Shown here one piece after another: positions 25,055-37,680 of a stretch of DNA of 64,000 nucleotides. The stretch's first letter is position 1, and each line of letters opens with the position of its first letter. Below the pieces are notes generated by a model. It searched no databases and was not told where the DNA came from. It saw only the letters and a program-made list of their open reading frames with translations. Both the position numbers and the translations under genes were made by a program. The stretch comes from Bidens hawaiensis (Eukaryota; Streptophyta; Magnoliopsida; Asterales; Asteraceae), in the NCBI GenBank assembly GCA_021521415.1, contig JAIQDT010006483.1:121736-185735 (forward strand), read 5' to 3'.

Positions 25055-27081
25055 TGTCACACCCCAATCTAGGGCCTAGGCATGTGACCACAAGTTGGTA
25101 CCTATTTTGTAAATATATAAGAGTTTAAGGTTGTAAAGCGAAAGTCTTGATTAAAATATTATTATATTCAAAAGACGAGGATTAAACACCCGATTTTAGG
25201 TACAAAAGTGTTTGAAGTTAAGAAACCATAATTTACATTATTTTAATATCAAAATCTTCACCTGAGCCATCAGATCATCTAATGGCAAGTCACCATCTCC
25301 AATCACCTATTCTTCATTACCTGTAAAACAAGTTATAAAATACGTCAGCAACACACGCTGGTGAACACATTGACACAAAAAATTTTGATACTCAATTATC
25401 CCCTCGAGACATCATAGGCCTCGGCCCAATGTGGCTTAGGAAATAACCAAGTTTTGAAAGTCTGGACTACTATTATAAAAATATAGCTCGACTCGAAACC
25501 ACTCAGCAAACACCGCAGTGCTCTAGATCGTAGCCACTACCTATATATACAAGATTATCCCCACTCGAACATCGTAGGTCCGACCCAACGTGACGGAGGC
25601 ATAATCAGGTGTGGTGCGGTGTGCTTGTCGTCTACCCACATATGAAAGGATCCAGACAAACGTATACAATAGCCTGAGGGCCAGCGATTACCTTTGTTTA
25701 TAAAGTTTTAGGGACACATAAACCCATGTAAACATTTAAAGACTTAATTTATAAAAGTTATAAAAGTTTGAGCGTATTCACCTTTGTTCTTGATCAGTGT
25801 GTTTCACTGATTTATGCTTGTTACCTTGGACCTATAGTAAGAGAATAACGCTTTATAAATGCTAGATCAACGATCTAGCTTCAGACCTTTAGTCTGTTTG
25901 TATAACCTTTACCTTGATATTCATTTCTTTTATAAAACATAAGGACCTCTAGTCCCTTCTTTATTCATCATTTATACACTGCGTTTCTTCTTCATGAAGA
26001 AACGTATATATCGAGTTTCTTCTTTCATAAGAAACATTTATAAAATCTTTATATAACATAAAGAATGATATTTTATCTATAACCTCATCTTATGAAATCT
26101 ATATTTGACTTATCATGATCAAGGTATGGGCTATATACTCGACTATGGTCTAACCTATATATAATAAAATAATCAGGCAGAACCCCTACCTTGTGTGGCT
26201 TGTCTATAAGAAATGCCTAAGCTTGACGTGGGCAGCACTTCTAGTTGTTGGTGGGTAATCGAGGGAATAAACGAACAACACTTCCTTTTCTTACACGTAC
26301 TTCGAGAAATGAACGTCGGAACATAGGGATCGTTGCACATATTTAGAGATCAATGGGGTTTCACCCCATGGATGCCTATAGGCTTGAAATGGTTTCCTTC
26401 ACGTAGCGCGAAGGACCACCTTTTTGTTCGTTCGCGTAGCGCGAACGGCAAATAAACCGTCTCAGGTTTCGTTTGTCTTTCACGTAGCGTGAAGCATCCT
26501 TTCGCGTCGCACGAAATAGACCAATAGGTCTGGTGAGTTGACAACTAGACCTGCCACGTGTCATCACGTGTCCTATGACGTGTTGCCACGTGTCGTTCAA
26601 CGACACGGTTACTTCATTGCTACTTCGCTTAGAGCAAAGCTCATATGTTCGATTCCTTCGCATCGTGCGAAGGAATCAAAATTTTCATTTTTAGTCGCTG
26701 GACTTTGGTAGCTCGTCGCGTCTTAATCTAACTTCCACTGTTATGTGAGCGTGCGAAGTGCAAAGTGCGTCATCAAAGCGCCACATTGCGCCCATCGCCC
26801 ATCGCCCGTGCCCGTGCATGTCGGGTGCTTCGTACCCTCCTCTAGGACCACTGAGAGTGGTTAGCCACACAAGAATATTACTATGGAAACTTTTTTCCTT
26901 ATAAAGACCTTCCATTTTCTTCCTTCATTCCATGTGGGATGAAGTTTCCTTCTTATCTCCTTAACATAAATTTCTTTCGTTTCTTTATCTTATTTTTTCC
27001 CATCACTTGTCTTGAGAATATTTTTGGCCCTTTATCTTTATTAATTTGTTAAATTTGGACCGAAATTTTTAGGATGTTACA
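25055..27081 (-). repeat. 5' LTR of the Gypsy derivative
   Basis: Minus-strand start TGTAACATCCTAAAAAT at 27081 and end TTGGGGTGTGACA at 25055; 2,027 bp. It contains the hairpin array at 26396-26676 and two diverged units starting cccctcgagacatc and ccccactcgaacatc near 25400 and 25560. It is the same family as the LTRs at 29770-34492 and 40297-50175. Confidence 0.85.
26396..26676 (-). repeat. Array of six CpG-rich hairpins in the LTR
   Basis: Six short inverted repeats, mostly 6-8-bp stems around a 3-base loop: 26396-26415, 26430-26446 (GTTCGCG-TAG-CGCGAAC, perfect), 26479-26493 (TTCACG-TAG-CGTGAA, perfect), about 26500-26516, about 26622-26641 and about 26656-26676. The second and third differ at two paired positions yet both still pair. 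Confidence 0.7.
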
Positions 27082-27284
27082 GCATCAAGGTAGTCGAGTT
27101 TGGGAAAGCCGAAAGAACACAGTTATGGATCAAGAAGAGCTTCAGGTTGTCAAGACCGAGATTATGATGACGAAGATGGTGCTAAGTCCGATATGGTCAA
27201 GATCGTGGTTCGAATCAAGCATGCCAAAGGAGACAAGTTTGTAGTCAAAGACCACCTATTTCGAGTTAGAAATTAGGGGGTGAT
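27082..27284 (+). other. Sequence interrupted by the Gypsy derivative, probably the internal 3' end of a Copia-like element
   Basis: Continues the flank left of 23021 across the duplicated gcat(t/c). A short open stretch crosses the insertion site (EEGIKVVEFGKAERTQLWIK) and stops within about 100 bp. It ends in a purine-rich aattagggggtgat just before a TG...CA unit, as expected of a polypurine tract. Confidence 0.4.
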
Positions 27285-27583
27285 TGTTGGACATAATTTC
27301 GGACTCCATGTCATAAGTCGGTGAACTTAAGAGACCAATATTGACAAGCAGGTCATAGTTGGTTATGTTTTGTAATTGTATTATAATCATAATTGGAAAT
27401 GTTTTGTCTAGCAAGGTAGGTTAGTCTATATAAATCAAGTTATGGTTAGACATTATAGATTACGAAGTTGATGCAACCAAGTTAGGGTTCATCAAGATTC
27501 AAAACGAGTTAGGGTTTGAGAGTTGTAAGCATTTTTTTGAATTATATTTTTGGATTAATATAAACGAGAGTTCTTTGTTTACA
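27285..27583 (+). repeat. Probable short Copia-type LTR
   Basis: Starts tgttggacataatttcgg after a purine tract and ends ctttgtttaca; 299 bp. It contains ctatataaatc near 27425, which suits a TATA box. Only one copy is seen and no duplicated flank. Confidence 0.5.
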
Positions 27584-29764
27584 TCGTGTTTGATTATCGA
27601 TCCGCGACTTGAGAGAAGGATTTATAGGGAAAAAACCCTTAAAATAATAAAAAAAATCATAACTCAAAATTTAATTAAAAAAATAAAAAAGTAAAAACCC
27701 AAAAATATTCCCAACGTCTTCCACGTTCTTAAAAAAAGACACAATATTGAGGAAAAAAGATTTGTGTCTTCATATTTATCATTGTCCTTTTTATTTATTT
27801 TCATCAACGATTATGTCATTTTTCCTTGGCATCGCGTCCTTTTTTGATGTTGTATAATAATACTTAACATTGTGTTATATTTTGCGATATATTGTGTCTC
27901 TTTTTATTTATCATTGTGTTTTTTGTGTATTTTCGTGATTGTGTCTTTTTTTAGGCACTGTGTCTTTTCGCTTTTCGTCATCGTCGTGATCTTTTTATTT
28001 ATTTATTTTTTGTAACGGGATTGACGGAGGAAACATTTTTGTTTTTTTTTTAATTTTTTTTCGTTTTTCATTTATACTTTGAGTTTTGATTTCTTTTTTA
28101 ATTTTTTCGAGGCGATTATTTTTTGCCACAAATATTTCTCACACTTATTATTTTTGTCTCCATTTGTATTTTAACTTTACCCTAATACTTGTTTATATAT
28201 AGAGTAAAAAAGTTAAATTTTCTTTTTTTTTAATCCAAAACTGAACCCCCCCCCCCCCACGACAGTCCTTTTTCTTAAAAACAACCCGTCCACTGCCGAT
28301 TCTTCTCGCAAGCCGAAGCCATTTTCTCTAAAAAAAACATTCCACCCCATAGCGGTGTGGCGGCATTTTCATGATGATTTGAACATGCAGTTCTTACATG
28401 CTTCACTGGTTATATAAGACTATATAGTATAGTCGCCGTTTCACCGCTGGAGGGTTGCCACGAGGGCAGAGTGAAGGGGGAAGAAGGCGTGGAAATTTCG
28501 TCGCCAACTTTCACACTAATGAAATCTCTGAGAGTGGAAGAGGAGGAGGGCGAAAAGGGTAGCGGTGAGAGTGGAGCAGGGAAGGAGTGGCATCCCATCA
28601 CTACCGGCTTAACGGTGAGGTGAAACAGCGGTGGTTGTGTGCGACGAGCGGTGAAAATATCGTATAGTCGAAGTTATTTTATTGTAGTAGTATGATCTAA
28701 GTATATTTTAATTTTTAATATAATTTAGAGCATTCTCATTCAATTCTCTATCTCCATCTCTATACACTAAAAATACTATCTTTTCTCTCTCATTCACTCA
28801 CAACTACTTTCAAAAACATTAAAAAATTATAGAGATGAACAGTACGCTTCTCCAAATTTAGTCATGAACAGTAACATTTTCTCTCTCTTTCTCTCACAAC
28901 CATTTTTAACCATCTTTAAAATATGGAGAACCCCTCACATAATTTGAAGAATCCATTATATATATTATAAAGATGAGGACCCTGATATTGTAGTAGTGAA
29001 AATAAACAAAATCCCATGCCTTAATTATGATTTGAGTTACCTTTCTTATAATTTGAGTACAGAGAAGGAGACGTGGGCTCACTTGTAAGTGCTCATTGTT
29101 GCAACAATTTTGACATTTTCGATGTACCAAATCTAAATCTAATTGTCATTTTCGTTTATCGATTTTAGTTTCTTTTTTCTTTTCGTTCTAATTATCTTGA
29201 AGGGGTGGACGTGGGAGGGTGTTTGTTAATTATTAAGTTTGATATTTAGATACTGCTTTAGAATAATTGAAATTGACAAAATACTAGGTTCAATTCATTC
29301 ACGACATCTGGAGGCCGGTCGCCGATGGATACCTATAACATTAATGTCATATTAATGGAACTGCATGGTAGATGATGTAATTTATTACAAGTGACATAGT
29401 TGATGTACCCTATTTACCGTAACGTATTTTTACTTGCATAAATCAACAAGGGTAGACGTATCAAAACCTGATTTGTCCTTTGTACATAAAACAATTGTCA
29501 TGTCTCCTATCCAAGAACGATTGGACGTATCAGTTCTAATTAATGATCAAACAATCGTCCAATAGGGGTGGTCGTCGTCCACAAATTCCAATTATATGGA
29601 AACATCTTAATCTGATAACGGTCTTAACAGTAGTGCCCTTAGGTCTATGGGTATGCCTTAACGTCCAAGGGCGTTAAAATAGTTGGCAAGGTTAACGAGT
29701 GGCATACCACTCTCTTCAGGGGTTAATAGGCTTTAAATGCAAAATGGGTTAAAACGTTAATGGG
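27584..29764. other. Intergenic DNA without a recognised gene
   Basis: 27660-28240 is T-rich with repeated tgtgtcttttt words; a 13-base C run is near 28247-28259; 28735-28945 is AT-rich and starts gagcattctcattcaattc, like short dispersed repeats. No convincing coding sequence. Confidence 0.45.
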
Positions 29765-30437
29765 CCTTATGTCACACCCCAATCTAGGGCCTACGCGTGT
29801 GACCCACAAGTTGATACTTGTTTTGTAAATATATCATAGTTTAATGTTGTAAAGCGGAAGACTTGATAAAAATATTATTATATTCAAAAGACGGGGATTA
29901 AACACCCGGTGGTTGGTACAAAAAGTGTTTAAATTACAAAACCATAATTTACATTATTTTATTATCAAAAACTCCATCTGAGCCATCAGATCGCCTAATG
30001 GCTAATCATCAACTCTAATCTCCTATTCTTGATTAACTGTAAAACAGTTTATAAAATACGTCAGCAATACATGCAGGAGAACACGTTGACACAAAATATT
30101 TTGATCCTAAATTATCCCCTCGAGACAGCGTAGACATCGGCCCAACATGGCTTAGGAAATAACCAAGTTCTGAAAAGTCTGAATTACTATTATAAACATC
30201 TAGCTCAACTTGAAACCGCTCAGTGAACACCGCAGTGTCGAGGACTTAGCAACTACCAATATACACAAGATAATCCCCTTTCAGACATTACTTAGGTCTG
30301 GCCCAATGTGGCGGAGGCATTAGCAAGTGTGGTGCGGTGTGCCCACCGTCTACAAACATATGTAAGGATCCAGACAAATGTATACGATAACCAGAGGGCC
30401 AGCGATTATCGCTGTTTATAAGTTTTTGGGATACATA

Positions 30438-32248
30438 TGTAACATTTTGGATTTTTCATATTCATAACCATATTCGTGTACCCGACTCGGGAATATAATT
30501 AGGATATTTTGTATTAATAAAAACTTGTATTTATTGGTGTTTAACTTATTTTATAATTTCATAACTTTCAATCATGCTAAATAGTCCTAACAACTCTCAA
30601 AATCGCTTAACATGGCTAAAAAATGCATTTTCGGGAACTATAGGGACTAATTTTGCCAAAAACAAAATATGATGGATTAATTTCGGGAACTTATTTTACA
30701 ATCTACATTGTCTACATCCATTTCTTTTTCGTCACACCAAGATATTTAAATTAATTGAACCGGTTTTGTCTTAATTATGTTATTCGGTTTCCTTAATTGA
30801 GTAATTACTAAAACAACTGACACAATCTTTATATTTTTCATCTAAAGACATTCTCCAACTCTAAAACCCCTTGTATTGACCATCCTCATCTCAAATCCCA
30901 TGAAATAAAGTTGTTCAAGTTATTTCACATACGGTTTGATTTTGATGTTCAAGACCACTTTGACCTCGATTATCTCTTGTTCCATTCCGTGTTTGGGTAA
31001 GTTGTCTTCATAAAAAAAGTTGTTTTTTTATCTAACTAACAAAATCTCTCACTCAATTTTACTGATTGATGGGGTTTTGTCGGTCAATTGCTTTCTGACC
31101 CGTTTAATGGCATAAAAGTCAATTTTAATGGTTTTTCAATTACTAAATCTTCAGATCGCAGCTTTCATGCCAGAAGACTTTTATGTTTATTTTGAGATTT
31201 TGAGTTTACTGACCAAAACCTGACTCCTGACTCGCTGTTTTGATTCTGGTCTGTATCAGCTCGCATATTTACTGAAAACCTCAAAACCGGTGTTCTATAC
31301 ATCTGTTTGGATTGATTTCAGCGGCTATGTTTTTTGTTTTGACTCTATTTTATTTTGTATAAGTCTCAGGTCTGGTTGTATCAGAACAATCATCCCGCTA
31401 GCTTGTCTATTCTATCTTTCGGTTATTCACTTAACTGTCAAGGTGAGAAGTCATTCCCCACATTTTACAACTTTTAAACGTTTTGGGGACACTTGCGTAT
31501 TTATTCATATTTACATATTATATATTATCCGCACTGGTAAAATGTGAGTTTTGTGTGTTATCAATTGAATGATTAACTGCTATTTATTTAGTTGTTTTAT
31601 TTTATCACATTCGGAGAGGTCCATCAGAAGTCTAGCAAGTCAATATGATCATATGCCATCCTAGTAGCCATAGCCCATGCTCGAGAGGCATGGTCAACTG
31701 ACACCCTTATTTGTATTTGTTTTGTCATAGTAGCCATAGCCTGTGTTCGTGAGGCATGGTCAACCGACGCCCTTATTTGTATTTTTTTTCATAGTAGCCA
31801 TAGCCTGTGTTCGAGAGGCATGGTCAACTGACCCACTTTATTTGCTCATGATTTGATTGATTTATACTCACAATATTAGTTTTGCTCTTTTATTTATATA
31901 TCATTATTATATTAAAACTGGTGACTTTTCTCACTCACCCTCGTGTTGACAAATCTATATTATTTTGTACGCATTTGCATGTTATCATTTGGTTTGAAGC
32001 TAAGGTGAGGAAAACACATAGAGAGACCTTAGTTAATAAAATAAAGGATATTTGTGTTATATTTTTATTTTGGATAATTGTTTAAATTTTGATTGTTTTT
32101 GTTATGATTTGAACTTGTGTACTTGATTGAAATTTTGAAATAAATAAATTAATTAGTTATAGTCATTTTTAAATTTTATGATAGTACCTTGTGAGCTGTG
32201 AACCAACGGTTCGCACCCCAACATTTCTGCCATAGGTTGGGTGTGATA
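30438..32248 (+). repeat. 5' LTR of the nested Gypsy derivative
   Basis: 1,811 bp; end ggttgggtgtgata. The last ~165 bp recur at 33135-33302 (ttgtgagctgtgaacca followed by ggttcgcaccc). Three tandem units of about 65 bp (agtagccatagcc starts at 31663, 31729 and 31793) lie about 400-590 bp before its end. Confidence 0.85.
31663..31845 (+). repeat. 65-bp tandem repeat, three units, in the LTR
   Basis: Unit starts agtagccatagcc and includes gaggcatggtcaactgac; spacings are 66 and 64 bp. Confidence 0.9.
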
Positions 32249-32250
32249 GA

Positions 32251-32264
32251 TTGGTATTAGAGCC
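32251..32264 (+). promoter_or_regulatory. Primer-binding site of the nested Gypsy derivative
   Basis: ttggtattagagcc follows the LTR end after two bases; one change from the initiator-Met tRNA complement. Confidence 0.75.
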
Positions 32265-34492
32265 GAAGGTTATAAGATAGGTCGTTAGAAATATCCTAGT
32301 AATATGTTTAGGACTCTATACATGCTTACTTAACTGCCTTATGTGCTTATTTTATGTGTTTACAGTTATTTAAATTGTTTACTTATTTCATTATTTTAAT
32401 CTTGTGCACACACAAACTCCGAGACTATGCCTCACTCTCAAAAGATTTTAAATTCTTTTATTTAATAAATTTAGTAGATCGTTTTTACTTTGGGAAATTC
32501 CTTATGAATTCCCTTGTTTTGTTTTTATTTTCCTGCACCTTAAAGCATGGGAGTATAACATGTTCTCGTAGTAGCTGGAAGGGGGAGCGAACTATGAGTC
32601 GAGCCTTGGCAAAACGATTCCGATAATCAAAGGGATAACGATATTCCTTACCTGGAGGATTACCTGACCACAGTACTAGATTTTATAAGCCAAAGCGGAA
32701 CAAATGTCATACGACCGGAACTTTAAGTGGTCAACGTGACCGGTAAAGGGTTACCATCCTTATATAAAAACCAAATTCACGGTGGTTTATGGCTAAATTT
32801 GAAAAAATTTCCAATATTTATGTTATTATTTTTAAAATGTTTAGTTGGGTGAAAAATCCATGTCAACCCATGGGCACTCCAACTATCTATTTCTTAACCC
32901 GTCTTTAACTTGATTGTTTGGTTGGAACGTATCGGCCATGGTGGTTCACGAGATACTACAACTGCTCATATTTGAATCCGTTAGTTCGTTATTTAGTTGA
33001 GTCAGTTAAAACGCTATGTAACGCTCATGGGCCGACCAACTCAATTGTTTTGATAATTCGTTAATTTGTTGGGCCATTTAAAATGCCATTGAATGCTCAT
33101 AGGAGGCCAATCACAAATGATGTGAGTACTGATTGTTTAAATTTGGATTGTTTTGTTATGATTTGAACTTGTGTACATGATTGAAGTTTGAAATAAATAC
33201 ATTAATTAGTTATTGCCATATTTAAATTGTATGATAGTACCTTGTGAGCTGTGAACCAGCGGTTCGCACCCCGGCATTTCCGCTATAGATTGCGGTGTGA
33301 CAACATAATCCCATGTAAACATTTAAATACCTAGTTTATAAAGTTATAAAAGTTTGAGCGTATTCACCTTTGTTCTTGATCAGTGTGTCTCACTGATTTA
33401 TGCTTTCTTTTGCGTCGGACCTACAGTACGAGAATAACGTTTTATAAATACTAGATCATGATCTAGCTTCAGGCCTTTAGTCTGTTAACATAACCTTTAC
33501 CTTGATATTCATTTATTTATAAATCAGAAGGACCTCTAGTCCCTTCTTTGTTCAACATTTATACACTACGTTTATTCTTCATAAAAAACGTATATATCGA
33601 GTTTCTTCTTTCATAAGAAACTTTTATAAAATCTTTATATAAAATAAAGAATGATATTTTATCTATAACCTCATCTTATGAAATCTGTATTTCACTTATT
33701 ATGTAATTAAGGTATGGGCTATATCCTCGACTAGGGTCTAAGCCAAATATAATAAAATAATCGGGCAGAACCCCTACCTTGTATGGCTTGTTTATAAGAA
33801 ATGCCTAATCTTGACGCGGGCAACACTCCTGCTTGTTGTCGGGAAATCAAGAGAATAAGCCGACAGAGGTTCTACTTTATGAACGTACTTCGAGACAACG
33901 AACACTTCAGAACGTCGGGGTCGGCACGTCATTCGAGGTTATATGAGTGATCGAAGTATGATCGAACGAATGAGAACTCATCCTATGGCCGCCTATTTAT
34001 AGACAGAAAAAGTGTTCCTTTGCGTAGCATGAAGGAACATCATCATGCTCGTTCGCGTAGCGTGAACGGCTAATAAACCGCCTCAGGTTTCTTTTGTCCT
34101 TCATGTAGCGCGAAGCATCCCTTTGCGTCGCGCGAAGTAGACCCATAGGTCTTGTGATTTGAAAACTAGGCATGCCATGTGTCATCATGTGGTGACACGT
34201 GTCCTATGACGTGCTACCACGTGTCATTCAATTACATGGTTACTTCGTGGCTACTTCGCGTAGTGCGAAGCTTCCTATGTCCAATTCCTTCGTGTCGTGT
34301 GAAGCTTTCTCTCTTATAAAGAGCTTCTACCGTCTTCCCTCTTTTCATGTGTGATGAAGTTTCTTTATCTCCTTAACATAAGATGCTTTTATTTTCTTTT
34401 TCTTATTTTTCCCATTACTTATCTTGGAAATATTTTGGTCCTTCATCTTTATTAACTTGTCAAATTTAGACCAAACTTTTGGGGATGTTACA

Positions 34493-34509
34493 TCCTCCCC
34501 ACCTTAAAA
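34493..34509 (-). promoter_or_regulatory. Polypurine tract of the long Gypsy element
   Basis: Minus-strand TTTTAAGGTGGGGAGGA abuts the start of the 3' LTR, as needed for second-strand priming. Confidence 0.8.
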
Positions 34510-34727
34510 TAAATTTCGTCCTCGAGGTTTGCTAAAACAACTATGGGTATTTCTATCTCATTTTTTATTTTAATTCTCACGTAAATTATGTTCCCCTTCG
34601 GGAGTTCCATCTTATCTTGACTTTAGCTTTCGTCTTTTAAGTTTCTTAACTTGGAAATCTTCAACTTGTAGAGGTTGTTTTACAAATTTTAAATTTTCGT
34701 TGATTTCGATATCCTTTAAAGGCATGG

Positions 34728-35745
34728 CTAAAGTTTCGTCAGCCAGACATTTGCGTAAGTTAGAAACATGTAATACTCACGTATTCCCTTCATCTCTTCT
34801 AGCAATTGTAAGCAATAAGTTACAGTTTCGATTCGTTCTAATACTTTGAATGGTCCAACAAAACGAGGACTTAATTTTCCTTTCTTTTCGAATCGTACAA
34901 CACCTTTCCATGGTGATACTTTCAATAAGACTTTTATCGCCTACTTGAAATTCTAACGGCTTACGATGAACATCTGCATAACTCTTTTGTCGATCTCTTG
35001 GCGTTTTAAGTCGTTGACGGATTTGCAATACTTTATCCTTTGTTTCTTGGACTATCTCAGGTCCAGACATTTGATTACTTCCAGTTTCAGACCAACATAC
35101 AGGCGTTCTACATTTTCGTCCATACAATGTCTTAAATGGTGCGGCCTGAACACTCGTGTGATAACTATTGTTATACGAGAATTCCATCAGAGGAAAATGA
35201 TCATCCCAACTTCCTCCAAAATCAATCACACAAGCTCGGAGCATATCTTCAAGCGTTTGAATTGTTCATATCCTTTGCCCCATTAGTTTGCAGATGATAA
35301 GCAGTGCTAAGATTCAACTGAGTTCCTAACGGTTAGTGGAAACTATTCCAGAAATGAGACGTACATCTACTGTCTCGATCAGATATGATAGATAATGGCA
35401 CAACATGTAATGATACGATATTATTTGTGTACATTCGTGCCAATCTATCCAATAACATTCATTGATAGGTAAGAAATGAGCAGATTTAGTTAGCCTATCA
35501 ATAATGACCCATATAGCATTATGTTGACGGCTAGTTTTAGGGAGTTTCATAATAAAATCGATTGTTATCATCTCCCATTTCCAAACAAGAAGTTTAGGTT
35601 GTTGAAGCAAACCTGAAGGTTTCTGATGCTCGACTTTAACTTGCAAACAAGTTAAACATTTAGTGACGTATAAAGCAATATCTCTTTCATCCCATTCCAC
35701 CAGTAGTTACATCTTATCACTACTGGATGCATCATATACTTCGAT
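34728..35745 (-). pseudogene. Gypsy integrase
   Basis: Zinc-finger end [20 protein letters not shown], core start [33 protein letters not shown], then after frame breaks [20 protein letters not shown] and [15 protein letters not shown]-terminal [17 protein letters not shown] region is in another frame. Stops and frameshifts near 35330 and 34900 make it non-functional. Confidence 0.85.
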
Positions 35746-35944
35746 CAATGAGCTTCGCTCATAATCCTTTCACGTAAATCACCAACGATTGGTACCCAGA
35801 TTCTGTTTTCAAGTCTAAGTATATCATCATCTCCTTTAATTAAAGAATCAATTATACCATTATGCTTTTCTTCAGAGATTTGGTTGTCTTCAATTGCTTG
35901 CTTCTGAGCCTTCTTGATTTGTTCGATTATATCTATTTGTAATT

Positions 35945-37230
35945 CTAATCGTTTAAGGTTTCCATCCATCTTCTTTGATGCGTGTTAAGTTCTTTCTGAT
36001 CAAATATTTGCTTTAAGCTTTTATGATTAGTATACGCGAAAAATTTAACTCCATAGAGATAGTGTCTCCATAACTTCAAGGAAAAAATTATGGCACCCAG
36101 CTCTAGATCGTGATTCGTATAATTCTTTTCGTGTACTTTCAATTTACGAGAAGCATAAGCTATTATTTTCTTTCTTTGAATTAGTACACATCCCAAACCT
36201 GAATGGGACGCGTCACTAAATACAACAAAGTCTTCCCTACTTTCGGACAAAGTTAGTATAGGTGCGTTAGTAAGCTTTTATTTAAGTAAATCAAACGCTT
36301 CTTGTTGGATAGTTCCCCATTCACACTTAGCATTCTTTTGAGTTAATGAAGTTAAGGGAACTGCTATACGAGAGAAATTTTCAATGAATCTTCTATAATA
36401 TCCAGCAAATCCTAGAAAACTTCGAACCTCGGTTGGCGATCTAGGAATCTCCCATTTATCTATAGCTTCAATCTTGGCAGAGTCTACTTGAATTTCATAT
36501 GCGTTGACAACATAACCAAGAAATTTTACTTCATGTAACTAGAATTCACACTTGGAAAACTTAGCATACAATTTCTCGTTTCAAAGTAATTCAACTAAGA
36601 TTCTAAGATAAACTTTATGATCTTCTTCCGATTTAGAATACATGAGTATATCGTCAATGAATACGATTACAAATTTATAAAAATAGGGCTTACAAATTCT
36701 GTTCATCGTATCCATGAACGAGGCTAGAGCATTGGTAAGTCCTAATGGCATTATAGTGAACTCATAATGTTCATACCTTGTCCAAAAAGCTGTCTTCGGA
36801 ATATCTTCTTCTTGAACTTTTCAGCTGATGGTATCCAGAGCGTAAATCTTTTTTTGAAAAGAAACTCACTCCTTGTAATTGATCAAATAGGTCATCAATT
36901 ATAAGTAGCGGATATGGATTCTTAATAGTTACTTTATTTAAGGCTCTATAGTCGATACGCATCCTCATGGACCCGTCTTTCTTTTTTGACGAATAATATC
37001 GGAGCTCCCCAAGGTTATGAACTTGGACGAATCAATCCCTTTTCGAGTAACTCATCCAATTGTCTCTTTAACTCCTTCATCTCTGTTGGAGCTAATCGAT
37101 ATGGGGATTTGGCTGTTAGAGCAGTTCCGGGCATCAGGTCTATTCTAAACTCAACTTCTTGATTAGGTAAAATTCCTGGAAGTTCATTTGGAAAGACTTC
37201 GGGAAACTCGGATACAATAGGTACGTCTTT
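35945..37230 (-). pseudogene. Gypsy reverse transcriptase and RNase H
   Basis: RT motifs: [34 protein letters not shown] and an intact catalytic FIDDIL at 36644-36661. RNase [21 protein letters not shown], then [20 protein letters not shown] and [20 protein letters not shown]. Several frame breaks between 36770 and 36250. Confidence 0.85.
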
Positions 37231-37680
37231 GATTTATTTAGGTTTTGATTCTTTCATCACATAAGCCATGAATGCTAAACATCCTTGGTTTAAGCATTTG
37301 TTAACTTTAATCATGGAGATTATGCTAACTTGACTAACATCTTTGTCACCAGCGATTAGAATTGTTCGCTTGTCAGGGGCTTGGAGTTTGATGGTTTTCG
37401 TATTACAAATGATACGGGCATGGTTGTCGGATAACCAGTCTATGCCTAGATCTATATCAAAACCAACTAATGTCATGGGTAATAGTTGTACAGGTATAAC
37501 ATAACCTGCTAACAGAATCTTTCTGTTTTCTAGGGTTTCGAATATTTTAACTACCTCACCATTGGCCGTCTCATCGTTTATAGCAATTTCTTTAAAGGAC
37601 CGTTTAATAGACTACAAAACTTGTAATCTATAAAACTTTGACTTGCGATTGAATCAAATAAAACTCTTGCATAAACGTTA
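37231..37680 (-). pseudogene. Gypsy aspartic protease
   Basis: Follows gag. The active-site stretch reads VLFDSIASQSFI, where family members have Asp-Ser/Thr-Gly-Ala; the Gly is Ile here. Downstream LGIDWLSDNHARI matches the conserved C-terminal DWL region. Confidence 0.75.

Larger units (their letters stand above)
23021..27081 (-). mobile_element. Gypsy deletion derivative with leader ORF and partial gag
   Basis: Minus-strand order: complete 5' LTR (27081 to 25055), primer-binding site, leader ORF (24880 to about 23913), gag start (23695), then gag breaks off near 23312 and joins the last ~285 bp of the 3' LTR (23305 to 23021). Flanks are gcatt (23016-23020) and gcatc (27082-27086), a target duplication with one change. 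All pol genes are missing, probably removed by recombination between gag and the 3' LTR. Confidence 0.85.
30438..33302 (+). mobile_element. Short Gypsy derivative nested in the 3' LTR, ACATA duplication
   Basis: Starts tgtaacattttgg and ends gcggtgtgaca, flanked by acata at 30433-30437 and 33303-33307. It has a nearly complete 5' LTR (30438-32248), a primer-binding site (ttggtattagagcc at 32251-32264), about 850 bp of leader-like sequence without coding capacity, then only the last ~185 bp of the 3' LTR (about 33118-33302). Its ends match the solo LTR at 13388-15465 in type. Confidence 0.88.
29770..34492 (-). repeat. 3' LTR of the long Gypsy element, split by a nested element
   Basis: Minus-strand start TGTAACATCCCC at 34492 and end TTGGGGTGTGACA... 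at 29770. Without the insertion at 30438-33307 it is about 1.85 kb. The hairpin array recurs at about 34017-34310. Confidence 0.85.
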
